Shown one piece after another: positions 52,431 to 61,615 of a stretch of DNA of 64,000 bases (positions are counted from its first letter, which is position 1; every line of letters begins with the position of its first letter). Source of the DNA: Halorussus amylolyticus (GTDB lineage Archaea > Halobacteriota > Halobacteria > Halobacteriales > Haladaptataceae). The notes beneath the pieces were generated by a model, which had not been told where the DNA came from, did not search any database, and saw only the letters and a list, made by a program, of their open reading frames with translations. The position numbers were made by a program, and so were the translations under genes. Where the stretch lies: assembly GCF_004143485.2 (NCBI RefSeq), contig NZ_ML974130.1, positions 170,917 through 234,916 on the forward strand, given 5' to 3'.

Positions 52431-54665
52431 CTACCGCCGTCCGCCGAGCGTCACGACCCACAGGCCGCCGAGGCCGACGAGATACGCCAGCGAGAGCGGG
52501 ATGGCGATGAGGAACATCGTGTAGAGGCTATCGGGAGTCAGGAACCCGGCGGCCGCGAACACCGCGATGGTGACTTCGCGCCAGCGGTCCTTCATCGCCT
52601 CGAACGAGACGATGCCGCCGCGCTCGAACAGCCACATCGTGAGCGGTACGTCGGCCAGCAGGCCGATGCCCGCGGTAGTGAAGAACACGAGCCAGAAGAA
52701 GTTGCTGACTCGGTAGGAGATTATCATCTCGGCGCGGGTCGCGTCGGCGACCAGCCACGAGATGACGCTCGGCGCGACCAGCGAGTAGCCGAGCGCGCTC
52801 CCCGCGACCAGACCGACCGCGATGGTGCCCGCCCAGAGACCGAACACCCGGCGGTCGCCGCCCGCCAGACCGCGTTCTTTCATCGCGGGCCACGCCCAGT
52901 AGAGCACGACTGGGAGAATCGCGATGGCCGCGAGCAGGGTCGAAATCTTGACCTCGAAGATGAGCGCCTCGACCGGGTGGAGCACGACGATGTTGAGTAT
53001 CTCCTCGCCCGAACCGGGTTCGGGCCGGACTTCGGCGGGGAGTCGTTCGAGGAAGTCCTGCCGGATGTCGCCGATGCCGCCGGTGTAGAGGAACGTGAAC
53101 ACCGCGGCGAGGACCGCCATGAAGATGCCCACCAGCCAGAACATCTTCGAGGTGAGGCTTTCGAGGATGAACCGGATGTCGTAGTACCACCCGCCGATGT
53201 CCTCCTCGGTCGTCTCGTCCTCGGTGAACGCGTCGGCCATGCCCGCGGCGGTGCTCTGCATGACGTTCTCGGACTCCTCGGTCTCGGATTCGCGCGGGAA
53301 CGTCGCCTCCTCGTCCTCGTCACCGTCCTGCGCTTCCGCCTCGGTGGCTTCGTCGGCGTCCGATTCGTCGGCCTCCTCGTCGGGGTTGAATTCGTCCCAC
53401 CGGTCGAGGATGGCTTGAGCCTTCTCGGCCTCGTCGTCGTCCATCGCCTGCCGGGCGTAGTCCACCGCCTCGTCTTCGCCCATCTCCTCGAACACCTCGG
53501 GCGGGGCGGCCCGAACCGCGCCCGCGTCGAGGTTCTCGATGTCGATTTCGGCGGGTGCGCCCGAGCGCCTCGGCTCCGGCCCGGTGCCCACGTCGTCGAG
53601 GGCTTTGAACACGTAGTAGAGGGTCGCCAGCACGAACGTCGCGACCGCCACACCTCCGGCGACAGCCAGCACGGACTGGGTGCGCGGCAGTCCGACGACC
53701 GACTCGATTGGCGGAAGCTGGTACGCCGCCGGAAGCTGGCCGTTCACGTAGTCGCGACCGCCGCCGGTCAGCGCCATCCGGACGCCGACGAAGACGAGCG
53801 CCGGGAACCCGAAGATGCGAATCCAGTCGTCGCGAATCACGCCGCGAACGCTGATGCGCTCGTTGCCGCGCTTGAGCGTCACGACGAGCTTAGTGAGGTA
53901 GAGACTGAAGACGTAGAGCAGGATGAGCGGCGTCGCCCACATTATCTGAGTGAACGGGTCGGGCGGCGACGCGAGCGCTCCGAAGACGAAGATGCCCATG
54001 ATGGCGTAGCGCCACTTGTCGCGGAACGTCTCGTAGGGGACGATGCCGGTGTATCCCAGACTGCTCATCGCGAGCGGAAGCTCCGCGGCCAGCCCGAACG
54101 ACAGCGAGAGAAAGAGGATGAACTCGGTCCACTTCACGATGGAGTAGTTGGTCTGGAACCCCGCGGTGAGCGCGTTGTCCGCGAGGAACTGGAACATCAG
54201 CGGGAAGAAAACGGCGTAGCCGTAGAGGATGCCGCCGCCGAACAGACCGAGCGCGAGCAGGCCGAGCACCGCGAGCTTCCACCGGGCGATGGGTGATTCG
54301 GGATACCACGACCGGTCGCGGAACGAGTCGCGGGCGTAGTAGAGCAGCACGGGGAACGCGAGGATGATTCCGGCGATGACGCCTATCTTCGCTTGGAGCA
54401 AAATCACGTCGAACGGCGTCACCGCGACGATGTTGATGCTGTCGGCGACTTCCTCGGACATCTGGGCCTTCGTGACCTCTTCGAGGAACGGCCAACCGAC
54501 GCCGCGAAGTGCGTAGAAACAGCCTAAAAAGCCCAGCAGGAAGACGATGAACACCTTTCGAAGGTGGTCTTGGGCGGTCGAGAGCACCGCACCGATGGTT
54601 TCGCGGCCGCTGTTGACGGCGCGGGCGGTGTCCTCGTCCACGATGCTACTTCCAGTTCCGGACAT
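52431..54665 (-). CDS. tatC2: Double TatC protein (TatCt) of the twin-arginine translocase
   Basis: 744 aa carrying two TatC domains in one chain, a haloarchaeal speciality. The first spans about residues 20-370 (LRKVFIVFLLGFLGCFYALR; GLAAELPLAMSSLGYTGIV). The second spans about 490-740 (FTEDETTEEDIGGWYYDIRF; FTTAGIGLLADVPLTMWLFE). They are joined by a ~100-residue acidic linker (DEEADESDADEATEAEAQDG). It recognises RR signal peptides and exports folded proteins. Divergent from tatC at 54877. Confidence 0.95.
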   Translation of the reverse strand: MSGTGSSIVDEDTARAVNSGRETIGAVLSTAQDHLRKVFIVFLLGFLGCFYALRGVGWPFLEEVTKAQMSEEVADSINIVAVTPFDVILLQAKIGVIAGIILAFPVLLYYARDSFRDRSWYPESPIARWKLAVLGLLALGLFGGGILYGYAVFFPLMFQFLADNALTAGFQTNYSIVKWTEFILFLSLSFGLAAELPLAMSSLGYTGIVPYETFRDKWRYAIMGIFVFGALASPPDPFTQIMWATPLILLYVFSLYLTKLVVTLKRGNERISVRGVIRDDWIRIFGFPALVFVGVRMALTGGGRDYVNGQLPAAYQLPPIESVVGLPRTQSVLAVAGGVAVATFVLATLYYVFKALDDVGTGPEPRRSGAPAEIDIENLDAGAVRAAPPEVFEEMGEDEAVDYARQAMDDDEAEKAQAILDRWDEFNPDEEADESDADEATEAEAQDGDEDEEATFPRESETEESENVMQSTAAGMADAFTEDETTEEDIGGWYYDIRFILESLTSKMFWLVGIFMAVLAAVFTFLYTGGIGDIRQDFLERLPAEVRPEPGSGEEILNIVVLHPVEALIFEVKISTLLAAIAILPVVLYWAWPAMKERGLAGGDRRVFGLWAGTIAVGLVAGSALGYSLVAPSVISWLVADATRAEMIISYRVSNFFWLVFFTTAGIGLLADVPLTMWLFERGGIVSFEAMKDRWREVTIAVFAAAGFLTPDSLYTMFLIAIPLSLAYLVGLGGLWVVTLGGRR

Positions 54666-54876
54666 TCCTTGGGCGTGGTAGCCGTGTCGTAGTTATCAAT
54701 CTTCTCGTTGCGTCAGCAAACGGGCCTGTCGGCGTCGAATCTCGGCCCGACCGGCCTCTATTCTCGAAATCGAGCGAGTAATAAAATGTGCTGCGGGATT
54801 ACGCGGATATTACCGAATCGTTCGGCTCGGCCGCTCACATAAGACCTATAATACACCCGGCGCTTAGACCGACTGA

Positions 54877-55716
54877 ATGGCTGACGAACCGGAGGCGACC
54901 GCCAACAACCTCTCGCCCGCCACGAGCGACGGGACGCGCGACTCGGTGCGGGACCCCGAGCCAGCCGAGCCGCCGTCGGACCCGACCGAGCCGCTCGAAG
55001 ACGAGGAGATGCCGCTGACCGAGCACATCGAGGAGATGATAAAGCGGCTCGCGGTCGTCATCGTCGTCGCGGGGGGCATCACCGCCATCGCGCTCCCGTT
55101 CGGCGAGGAGGTCATCAACTTCCTCTGGTATCACATCATCCCGCTGGAGGAGGTCGGTCCCGAGGCTCGCCCCCGGATTTACCACCCGCTGGCGCTGGTG
55201 CTGACCGAACTCAAGGTCGCCAGCCTCGCGGGCGTCATCTTCGCGCTCCCCATCATGGTCTACCAGACCTACCTGTTCATGAAACCCGGTCTCTACCCTC
55301 ACGAGCGCCGGTACTACCTCGCGGCGGTGCCCACCAGTCTCGTGCTGGCGTTCGTGGGCGTGAGCTTCGCGTACTTCCTCGTCCTGCCCGCGATTTTCAC
55401 CTACTTCATCTACTACACCGACGACGTGGCGATTCTCGCGTTCGGCCTCTCGAAGACGTTCAACCTCATCCTGATGTTGATGGGCTATCTCGCCGTCGTG
55501 TTCCAGATTCCGCTGCTCATCATGCTCGCCATCATGATGGGGCTGACTACCCGCCAGTGGCTCGCCGACCGCCGTCTGCTGTTCTGGGGCGCGTTCCTCG
55601 GCGTCTCGTTCCTGTTCACGCCCGACCCGACCGGGATGGCTCCCATCCTCGTCACCGCGACGATGATACTGCTGTTCGAGGGGACGCTGCTCCTCCTCAA
55701 GTGGACCGGTCGCTGA
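54877..55716 (+). CDS. tatC: Sec-independent translocase TatC (TatCo)
   Basis: 279 aa with six helices. An acidic N-terminal extension of ~55 residues precedes the canonical start MPLTEHIEEMIKRLAVVIVV. PRIYHPLALVLTELKVASLA and MVYQTYLFMKPGLYPHERRY, containing the FxxPGLxxxE-type loop, are diagnostic. Works with TatA proteins (not in this window) and the double TatC encoded divergently. The 211-bp intergenic region should carry both promoters. Confidence 0.95.
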   Translation: MADEPEATANNLSPATSDGTRDSVRDPEPAEPPSDPTEPLEDEEMPLTEHIEEMIKRLAVVIVVAGGITAIALPFGEEVINFLWYHIIPLEEVGPEARPRIYHPLALVLTELKVASLAGVIFALPIMVYQTYLFMKPGLYPHERRYYLAAVPTSLVLAFVGVSFAYFLVLPAIFTYFIYYTDDVAILAFGLSKTFNLILMLMGYLAVVFQIPLLIMLAIMMGLTTRQWLADRRLLFWGAFLGVSFLFTPDPTGMAPILVTATMILLFEGTLLLLKWTGR

Positions 55717-55919
55717 CGACCGGCGCGAACCTCCCAGTCAACGAGAGCTTTCCCGCGACGTAATCGCCGTATAACTAACCGTGCGGAACTCCTACGGTGA
55801 AGTAGCGTTCGCGCCTGCCACTAGCTCGCGTGCCAGCAGCTATACATCGCAGTTCGCGTGCCAGCAAACTGCCACCCTGGGTGCGAACGCCCATGCCACT
55901 TTCTACGACCCCGAGCGAA

Positions 55920-55988
55920 CAGCGACCGTACCGAACAACGTACAGCGACCGTACCGAACAACGTACAGCGACCGTACCGAACAATACA
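55920..55988. repeat. 23-bp tandem repeat, three copies
   Basis: The unit starts CAGCGACCGTACCGAACAAC and repeats at 55920, 55943 and 55966. The first two copies are identical and the third differs only near its end. The next bases (CAGCGACGG) begin the adjoining hairpin with the same CAGCGAC start. Confidence 0.85.
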
Positions 55989-56039
55989 CAGCGACGGCCA
56001 GCGACCGCGCCGAGTCGGCGCGGTCGCTGGCCGTCGCTG
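55989..56039. terminator. Perfect 23-bp-stem hairpin between convergent genes
   Basis: Arms 55989-56011 and 56017-56039 are exact complements (starting CAGCGACGGCCAGCG) around the loop GAGTC. It sits between the tatC and larE 3' ends and could end transcription from both sides. The GC-rich stem lacks a T-run. Confidence 0.5.
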
Positions 56040-56047
56040 GCGGCTGA

Positions 56048-56944
56048 CTACTCCGCGGTGGGGTAGTCGGCGTCGAAAACGTTCTCCACCAGTGGCTCGT
56101 CGTCCGACCCGCTCTCGTCTCGTTCGCTCCCGTCGTCTCCGTCGGGACTCACGCTCCCCGTCTCGTAGCCGTGGAGGTCGAGGGTCACGTGGTCGAATCC
56201 GGCGTCGGTCAGGTGGTCGCGGGCCGCCGCCACGAAGTCGGGATTCAGTGCGGCGTCGAGTTCGTCGCGCCCGACCTCGATGCGGGCGAGGCCGTCGTGG
56301 TCGCGCACCCGGAACTGCGAGAAGCCCCACTGCCGGAGGAGGGTTTCGGCCTGCTCGACCCGCGAGAGTTTGTCCTCGGTGACTTCGAGTCCCGTGGGAA
56401 TCCGCGAGGAGAGACACGCCATCGAAGGCTTGTCAGCCACCGAGAGACCGTACCGGTCCGCTAACTCCCGAACCTCGTCCTTCGTGATGTCGTGAGCGAG
56501 CAGCGGCGAGTAGGCGTCGAGTTCCTCGACCGCCCGGAGTCCGGGTCGGTGGCCGCCGTCTGCGTCGCTGGCGTTCGTGCCGTCGCAGACGACCGGAATC
56601 CCGAGGCGTTCGGCGGTCTCGAACATCTTCCCGAGACGCATCGTCCGGCAGTGGTAACACCGGTCGTCGTCGTTGACGACGAAGTTCGGGTCGTCGAGTT
56701 CGGAGAACGAGACGATTTCGTGCCGGATGCCGATTTCCTCGGCGACCCGATTCGCGTCTTCGAGTTCGGCCGCGGGGAGCGTCTCGCTCTTGGCGGTACA
56801 CGCCACCGCGTCGTCGCCGAGCGCGTCGTGGGCGAGCGCCGCGACGACGCTCGAATCCACGCCGCCAGAGAACGCGACTACCACGCCGTCGCGCTCGGCG
56901 AGGTCAGCCCGAACCGCCTCCGCTTTCGCCTCGACTGTGGACAT
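56048..56944 (-). CDS. larE: ATP-dependent sacrificial sulfur transferase LarE
   Basis: PP-loop ATPase of the LarE family, 298 aa. AFSGGVDSSVVAAL (residues 24-37) is the PP-loop. RCYHCRTMRLGKMF and DGTNASDADGGHRPG follow. In Lactiplantibacillus LarE, Cys176 donates its sulfur while making the nickel-pincer cofactor of lactate racemase; here Cys177 in SMACLSSRIP occupies the same place. No larB or larC lies nearby, so the acceptor here is uncertain. The C-terminal ~30 residues are an acidic tail. Confidence 0.9.
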   Translation of the reverse strand: MSTVEAKAEAVRADLAERDGVVVAFSGGVDSSVVAALAHDALGDDAVACTAKSETLPAAELEDANRVAEEIGIRHEIVSFSELDDPNFVVNDDDRCYHCRTMRLGKMFETAERLGIPVVCDGTNASDADGGHRPGLRAVEELDAYSPLLAHDITKDEVRELADRYGLSVADKPSMACLSSRIPTGLEVTEDKLSRVEQAETLLRQWGFSQFRVRDHDGLARIEVGRDELDAALNPDFVAAARDHLTDAGFDHVTLDLHGYETGSVSPDGDDGSERDESGSDDEPLVENVFDADYPTAE

Positions 56945-57019
56945 AGTCGGCGCTTGGAGCGGACGGGGGAAAAGCGCATTGACCTGCGCTAGAAGCGAAC
57001 CGGCGAGCGACGACCGACC

Positions 57020-57355
57020 CTACTCCTCGGGAATGTAGTCGAGCAAATCCCACTCGAACTGCGCGAGGTCTTCGGCGGCGGGGTTGTCGCGGTTGATTTG
57101 GTACATCTGGCTGTTGCCGACCGTCCGCGTCTCCTCCACGATGTCGTAGGCCACGAGGTCGTCGATATGTTCGTAGAACGTGCTTCGGTCGATGCCTGCG
57201 AGACGCGAGATGTCGGTCGGATTGAGGTCGTGGTCGCTTTCGCCAATTAACACGGTCAGAATTTTCACTTTGGCGTGAGGACCGAGGACATCCGTTAAAA
57301 TAGTATCCTCTGCTGGAGCCTCTCCGAATTCATCTTTCGCTTTTTGGGTACTCAT
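57020..57355 (-). CDS. Winged-helix transcription regulator
   Basis: 111 aa from ATG 57355. A MarR/ArsR-like winged helix spans about residues 20-90 (LGPHAKVKILTVLIGESDHD, PTDISRLAGIDRSTFYEHID, then VEETRTVGNSQMYQIN). Found widely in haloarchaea as short single-domain regulators. An AT-rich stretch upstream (57356-57440) is shared with the divergent gene at 57493. Targets unknown. Confidence 0.82.
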   Translation of the reverse strand: MSTQKAKDEFGEAPAEDTILTDVLGPHAKVKILTVLIGESDHDLNPTDISRLAGIDRSTFYEHIDDLVAYDIVEETRTVGNSQMYQINRDNPAAEDLAQFEWDLLDYIPEE

Positions 57356-57492
57356 GTTATACAACTAGATTCACGCCTTCTACTTAATGATTGTGGTGAA
57401 AATACTGTTTTCTTATGCCCTATACACTGCTTCACTGTCGAATAGTTCCAACAAGTATAAATGCGACGTAGGTATCAGTCACGCACAAGAGA

Positions 57493-57774
57493 ATGGTCAG
57501 AGATGATAAAATACGTCTTAAGATTATACGGAAGCTCGCACGTAACAGAGTCACTGGTAGCCACAAGAAGCAGGTCGAAACCGTGAAAAATTGGGTCGCT
57601 ACGAGCGACCAAGGCCGTGCAGAGGACCTGATTCGAGACATGATTCGCGACCCGAAAGCGCCACTCGAAGGCTACGGTGGAAGCAGGGACAACGTCCGTT
57701 TGACCGGCATTGAAGACGCAAAAGAGTACATCGAGGATCGCGGCGGCGACCTTCCGTGGGGTCTCCGAGACTGA
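57493..57774 (+). CDS. Hypothetical protein (93 aa), AT-richer
   Basis: The chain is basic at the start (DDKIRLKIIRKLARNRVTGS HKK-type) and acidic later, with mostly helical character. Base composition is lower in GC than its neighbours. It is divergent from the winged-helix gene, sharing a 137-bp region. I do not recognise the family. Confidence 0.62.
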   Translation: MVRDDKIRLKIIRKLARNRVTGSHKKQVETVKNWVATSDQGRAEDLIRDMIRDPKAPLEGYGGSRDNVRLTGIEDAKEYIEDRGGDLPWGLRD

Positions 57775-57831
57775 ATCTCGACCGCACACGCTACGAACGT
57801 TTTTATCCTAAGAGTCGGTACTACGCCCCGA

Positions 57832-59868
57832 ATGGAGTTGGAGGCGATACCCGGCGTCGGGTCGAAGACGGCGGCGGCGCTCGCGGAGTTGGACGACCCC
57901 GAGGCCGCGCTCGAATCGGGCGACGTGGCCGAACTCGCGAGCGTCACCGGCATCACCGAGGGCCGGGCGGCGTCCATCGCGCGGGCCGCGGTTCGCGAGC
58001 GCCACGACGACCCCGGCGGCTTTCTGGCGACCGACCGCGCCGACGAACTCTACCGCGACGTGTTGAGCCTGCTGAAGGACCGAACCGTCACGAGCTACGG
58101 CGAGAAGCGGGTCGAAACCCTCTATCCGAGCGGCGTGGCGTCCCGAATCGAGGAGGTCCGCGAGTTCACAGCGACCGCAATCGAGCGCGAACCGGACGAG
58201 GAGGTGCTGGCCGCGCTCGCCGACGTGACGCCGCTCGCCGACCCCCGCGACGTGACGGTTCGGGACCGGTGTCTGGCGACCACCGACGCGGAGCGATACT
58301 CCGCGGCACAGCGCGAAATCCCGGAACTCAGCGTCGAGGTGGTCGAGGACGCCCGCGACCTCGCCGACCTCGCGCGTGGCTACTCGACCGTGGTCGCGCT
58401 CGACGAGGCGTTCGCGGGCGTGAGCGTCGAGGGCGACGTGCGAGTCGAACCCGACGCGCTGGAACGACCCGCCGACGTGGTCCCCGAGCGGTCGCTCGCC
58501 TTCTTCGCGGCCAACCGCGAGAGCCTGCGGGCCGCGGCGCGGGTCCACCGCGCCGCGGGCATCGACCCGCCGCTCGACCTCGACGCGCTCGATTCGGCGC
58601 TCGAACGCGTGGACTCGGACGGAACCGTGGTGGGCGACGACGAACTCGACCGGCTGACTCGCGCCATCGACGACCTCGACGCCGCGGTTTCGACCGCCGA
58701 GAGCGTGGCGAACGACCACCTCCGGGACGCCATCGAGGAGCAGGACGTGACCGTCGAGGGGTCTGACCTCCTCTCGCTGGTCGAGCAGGGCGCGGGCGTG
58801 GACTCGCTCCTCTCGCGCGAACTCAGCGACGAGTACGCCGCCGCCATCGCCGAGGCCCGCGACCACCTCGCGGAGTCGCTCGACCTCGATTCGGGCGAGC
58901 GCGAGGTCGCGCGCCGGGCGTTTCCCGAGGAGCCGACGTTTCCGGTCGAACGCGACGAGGACGCCATCTCGCGGCTCCGCGAGGACCTCGTGGCCGCGAA
59001 GGACCGCCGGGCGGCCCGCCGGAAGCGTGAACTCGCCGCCGACCTCGCCGACCGCCGCGACGCGGCCGAGGAACTGGTCCGGACCGCGCTGGAGTTGGAC
59101 GTGGAGTTGGCAGTCGCGCAGTTCGCCGCCGATTTCGACTGCACGATGCCCGAGTTCGTCGATGTCTCCGACTCGGAAACCGAGTCGGAGGCACGCCGAA
59201 CGGAGTTCCGCGCGGGCTTCGAAATCGAAGGCGGACGCTCACCCCTGCTCGACGTGGCCTTCGAGGACGTTGAGCCGGTCGAGTACGGCGTCTCGGGCGT
59301 GGCGCTCCTCTCGGGGGTCAACAGCGGCGGGAAGACCTCGACGCTCGACCTCGTAGCGGTCGTCACGATTCTGGCCCACATGGGTCTGCCCGTGCCCGCC
59401 GAGAGAGTCCGACTGGAGCGATTCGGGGAACTCCACTACCACGAGAAGACGCAGGGAACCCTCGACGCGGGCGCGTTCGAGACTACGCTCCGGGAGTTCG
59501 CCGGACTCACGAACGGCGGCGAGCAGACCGACGGAAGCGGGGACAGACTCGTCCTCGTGGACGAACTCGAAAGCATCACCGAACCCGGCGCGAGCGCCAA
59601 AATCATCGCGGGCATCTTGGAGGAACTCCGCGGAGAGGACGTGACCGGGGTGTTCGTCTCGCACCTCGCGAGCGAGATTCGGGAGGTGGCCGACTACGAA
59701 GTGGCGGTGGACGGCATCGAGGCCGAGGGACTGGCGGACGGCGAACTCGTGGTGAATCGGTCGCCGGTCAAAGACCACCTCGCGCGCTCGACGCCGGAAC
59801 TCATCGTGGAAAAGCTCTCGGAGGGCGACGAGTCGGGCTTCTACGACCGACTGCTCGAGAAGTTCTGA
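57832..59868 (+). CDS. MutS-related ATPase with helix-hairpin-helix N-terminus
   Basis: 678 aa. Two HhH motifs start the chain (AIPGVGSKTAAALAELD; SVTGITEGRAASIARAAV). A helical core and coiled coils follow. The C-terminal MutS ATPase has Walker A LLSGVNSGGKTSTLDL near residue 496, Walker B RLVLVDELESITEPGASA near 575 and the VFVSHLASEI switch. It lacks the mismatch-reading N-terminal domain, so it resembles the MutS2/MutS5-like archaeal group, whose exact DNA substrate is unsettled. Confidence 0.88.
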   Translation: MELEAIPGVGSKTAAALAELDDPEAALESGDVAELASVTGITEGRAASIARAAVRERHDDPGGFLATDRADELYRDVLSLLKDRTVTSYGEKRVETLYPSGVASRIEEVREFTATAIEREPDEEVLAALADVTPLADPRDVTVRDRCLATTDAERYSAAQREIPELSVEVVEDARDLADLARGYSTVVALDEAFAGVSVEGDVRVEPDALERPADVVPERSLAFFAANRESLRAAARVHRAAGIDPPLDLDALDSALERVDSDGTVVGDDELDRLTRAIDDLDAAVSTAESVANDHLRDAIEEQDVTVEGSDLLSLVEQGAGVDSLLSRELSDEYAAAIAEARDHLAESLDLDSGEREVARRAFPEEPTFPVERDEDAISRLREDLVAAKDRRAARRKRELAADLADRRDAAEELVRTALELDVELAVAQFAADFDCTMPEFVDVSDSETESEARRTEFRAGFEIEGGRSPLLDVAFEDVEPVEYGVSGVALLSGVNSGGKTSTLDLVAVVTILAHMGLPVPAERVRLERFGELHYHEKTQGTLDAGAFETTLREFAGLTNGGEQTDGSGDRLVLVDELESITEPGASAKIIAGILEELRGEDVTGVFVSHLASEIREVADYEVAVDGIEAEGLADGELVVNRSPVKDHLARSTPELIVEKLSEGDESGFYDRLLEKF

Positions 59869-59966
59869 GTCGGCGGCGCGGTCGGACGCTGGCTGATGCG
59901 CTCTCGGGCCAAAGTAGTTATTTCGTCGGGCGGTGTCGGTCGGGTCACCCCGGGGAGGGGGAACGT

Positions 59967-60125
59967 ATGGCTCACGAATTCGGATGTCAACAAAGCGGCT
60001 GCGACTTCATGGTCCGCGCGAACGACCAGAACGAAGTCGTGAACATGGTCGAACAGCACGCCCAGAACAAACACGGCATGTCGATGGACCGAAACGACAT
60101 CGAGAGCGAGATTAAACAGACGTGA
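59967..60125 (+). CDS. DUF1059 family small protein
   Basis: 52 aa: MAHEFGCQQSGCDFMVRAND, then EVVNMVEQHAQNKHGMSMD. Two Cys and two His (C7, C12, H31, H36) could bind zinc. It matches DUF1059, usual length, function unknown. Start ATG 59967 follows GGGGAGGGGG. Confidence 0.8.
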   Translation: MAHEFGCQQSGCDFMVRANDQNEVVNMVEQHAQNKHGMSMDRNDIESEIKQT

Positions 60126-60213
60126 ACTCGAAAACGCGGGTCTGACCCCGCCGAACCGCCGATATTTCTCACCTGCCGAAAGGTTAAGTAGCTGGACGAG
60201 CGTGGTGAAAGTG

Positions 60214-61347
60214 ATGGCAGACGACCCCGAGGAGGGGATGCTCTCGTGGGACGAGTCGGTGTTCCGCGACGAACACGTCTTCGAGATAGACTACGTCCCC
60301 GAGACGTTCGCCCACCGGGAGAGCCAGATGGAGAGCCTGAAGTACGCGCTCCGACCCGCCGCGCGCGGGTCGCGTCCGCTGAACGTCATCTCCCGCGGCC
60401 CGCCCGGCACCGGCAAGACCACCGCGGTCCAGAAACTGTTCGGCGAGCTTTCGGCCCAGACCGACGTGCGGACGGTACGCGTCAACTGTCAGGTCGATTC
60501 GACGCGCTACTCGGTGTTCTCGCGGGTGTTCGAGGGCATCTTCGAGTACGAACCGCCCTCGTCGGGCATCTCGTTCAAGAAGCTGTTCCGCCAGATAACC
60601 GAGAAACTGGTCGAGGACGACGAGGTGCTGGTGGTCGCGCTCGACGACGTGAACTACCTGTTCTACGAGGGCGAGGCGTCCGACACGCTCTACTCGCTCC
60701 TGCGCGCCCACGAGGCCCACTCGGGCGCGAAAATCGGCGTCATCGTGGTCTCGTCGGACCTCAACCTCGACGTCATCGAGGAACTCGACGGTCGGGTCCA
60801 GAGCGTGTTCCGACCCGAGGAGGTGTACTTCCCGGTGTACGACACCGAGGAAATCGCCGACATCCTCGGCGAGCGCGCCGACCGCGGCTTCCACGAGGGC
60901 GTCGTCACCGCGGACGTGCTGGACGAGGTGGCCCGACTCACGGCCGAGAGCGGCGACCTCCGGGTCGGCATCGACCTGCTCAGGCGCGCGGGCCTGAACG
61001 CCGAGATGCGCGCGAGTCGAACCGTCAGCATCGACGACGTGGAGGACGCCTACGAGAAGTCGAAGTACGTCCACCTCAGCCACAGCCTCCGGGCGCTCAA
61101 CGACAGCGAAATCCAACTCCTCGAAGTCATCGCCCGCCACGACGGCGAGCGCGCGGGCGACGTGTACGACGCCTTCCACGAGGAGACCGGACTCGGCTAC
61201 ACTCGCTACTCCGAAATCATCAACAAGCTCGACCAGCTCGACATCATCGACGCGACCTACACCAACGTCGAGGGTCGCGGTCGGTCGCGCCAGCTCTCGC
61301 TCCGATACGAACCCGACGCTGTGCTGAATCGGCTGGAAGGGAGCTAG
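60214..61347 (+). CDS. Orc1/Cdc6-type replication initiator
   Basis: 377 aa from ATG 60214. AAA+ Walker A RGPPGTGKTTAVQKL (residues ~60-74), Walker B VVALDDVNYL (~139-148), sensor-1 VIVVSSDLNLDV, sensor-2 region GDLRVGIDLLRRAGLNAEM. A C-terminal winged helix (GLGYTRYSEIINKLDQLDII) binds DNA. Haloarchaea carry many such paralogues; those next to origins have ORB repeats nearby, and I see none here, so this may be a non-origin paralogue. Confidence 0.92.
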   Translation: MADDPEEGMLSWDESVFRDEHVFEIDYVPETFAHRESQMESLKYALRPAARGSRPLNVISRGPPGTGKTTAVQKLFGELSAQTDVRTVRVNCQVDSTRYSVFSRVFEGIFEYEPPSSGISFKKLFRQITEKLVEDDEVLVVALDDVNYLFYEGEASDTLYSLLRAHEAHSGAKIGVIVVSSDLNLDVIEELDGRVQSVFRPEEVYFPVYDTEEIADILGERADRGFHEGVVTADVLDEVARLTAESGDLRVGIDLLRRAGLNAEMRASRTVSIDDVEDAYEKSKYVHLSHSLRALNDSEIQLLEVIARHDGERAGDVYDAFHEETGLGYTRYSEIINKLDQLDIIDATYTNVEGRGRSRQLSLRYEPDAVLNRLEGS

Positions 61348-61610
61348 CGGTTGCGTTCGTGGCTCTCGGCGTAGCGCCGCCAGTCGTTTTTGAGTCGGGC
61401 TACGGCTTCCCAGAGACTCACGTCGAGTGGCTCTTTCGGCTCGTCCCGGCGATAGAGCGTGTCGATATGGACGTGCCCGTGGGCGGTGTCGATGCGAGCG
61501 ATTTCGACGTTGGGACCCGTGCCGGGGTCAGCGCAATGAACGATAACTCCGAACTCTCGGGAAGTGTTCAGAGTAGCTGCTTGTCGGTGACGCCGTTGGC
61601 AGCAGTACAT
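61344..61610 (-). CDS. Hypothetical protein (DUF7718-like) with insertion-derived start
   Basis: 88 aa from ATG 61610. Residues 17-88 (SREFGVIVHCADPGTGPNVE, then TLYRRDEPKEPLDVSLWEAV) resemble a small haloarchaeal protein commonly found in accessory regions. Its first 15 codons instead read through an insertion-sequence end (CAGCTACTCTGAACACT on the minus strand), where the normal start would be. It begins five bases after the toxin stop and converges on orc1 with a four-base overlap. Function unknown. Confidence 0.5.
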   Translation of the reverse strand: MYCCQRRHRQAATLNTSREFGVIVHCADPGTGPNVEIARIDTAHGHVHIDTLYRRDEPKEPLDVSLWEAVARLKNDWRRYAESHERNR

Positions 61611-61615
61611 TTTAC

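Larger units (their letters stand above)
55717..56047. other. 331-bp region between convergent tatC and larE with repeats
   Basis: No convincing gene; the open frame across it only reads the repeats. It contains CGCGTGCCAGCA twice (27 bases apart), a 23-bp tandem repeat (55920-55988) and a 23-bp-arm hairpin (55989-56039). Confidence 0.65.

Noticed and set aside
55781-56047. 88-codon ORF between tatC and larE
   Set aside because: It merely reads through the 23-bp tandem repeat and one hairpin arm; the repeated Thr/Val/Pro/Asn pattern reflects DNA repeats, not protein selection.
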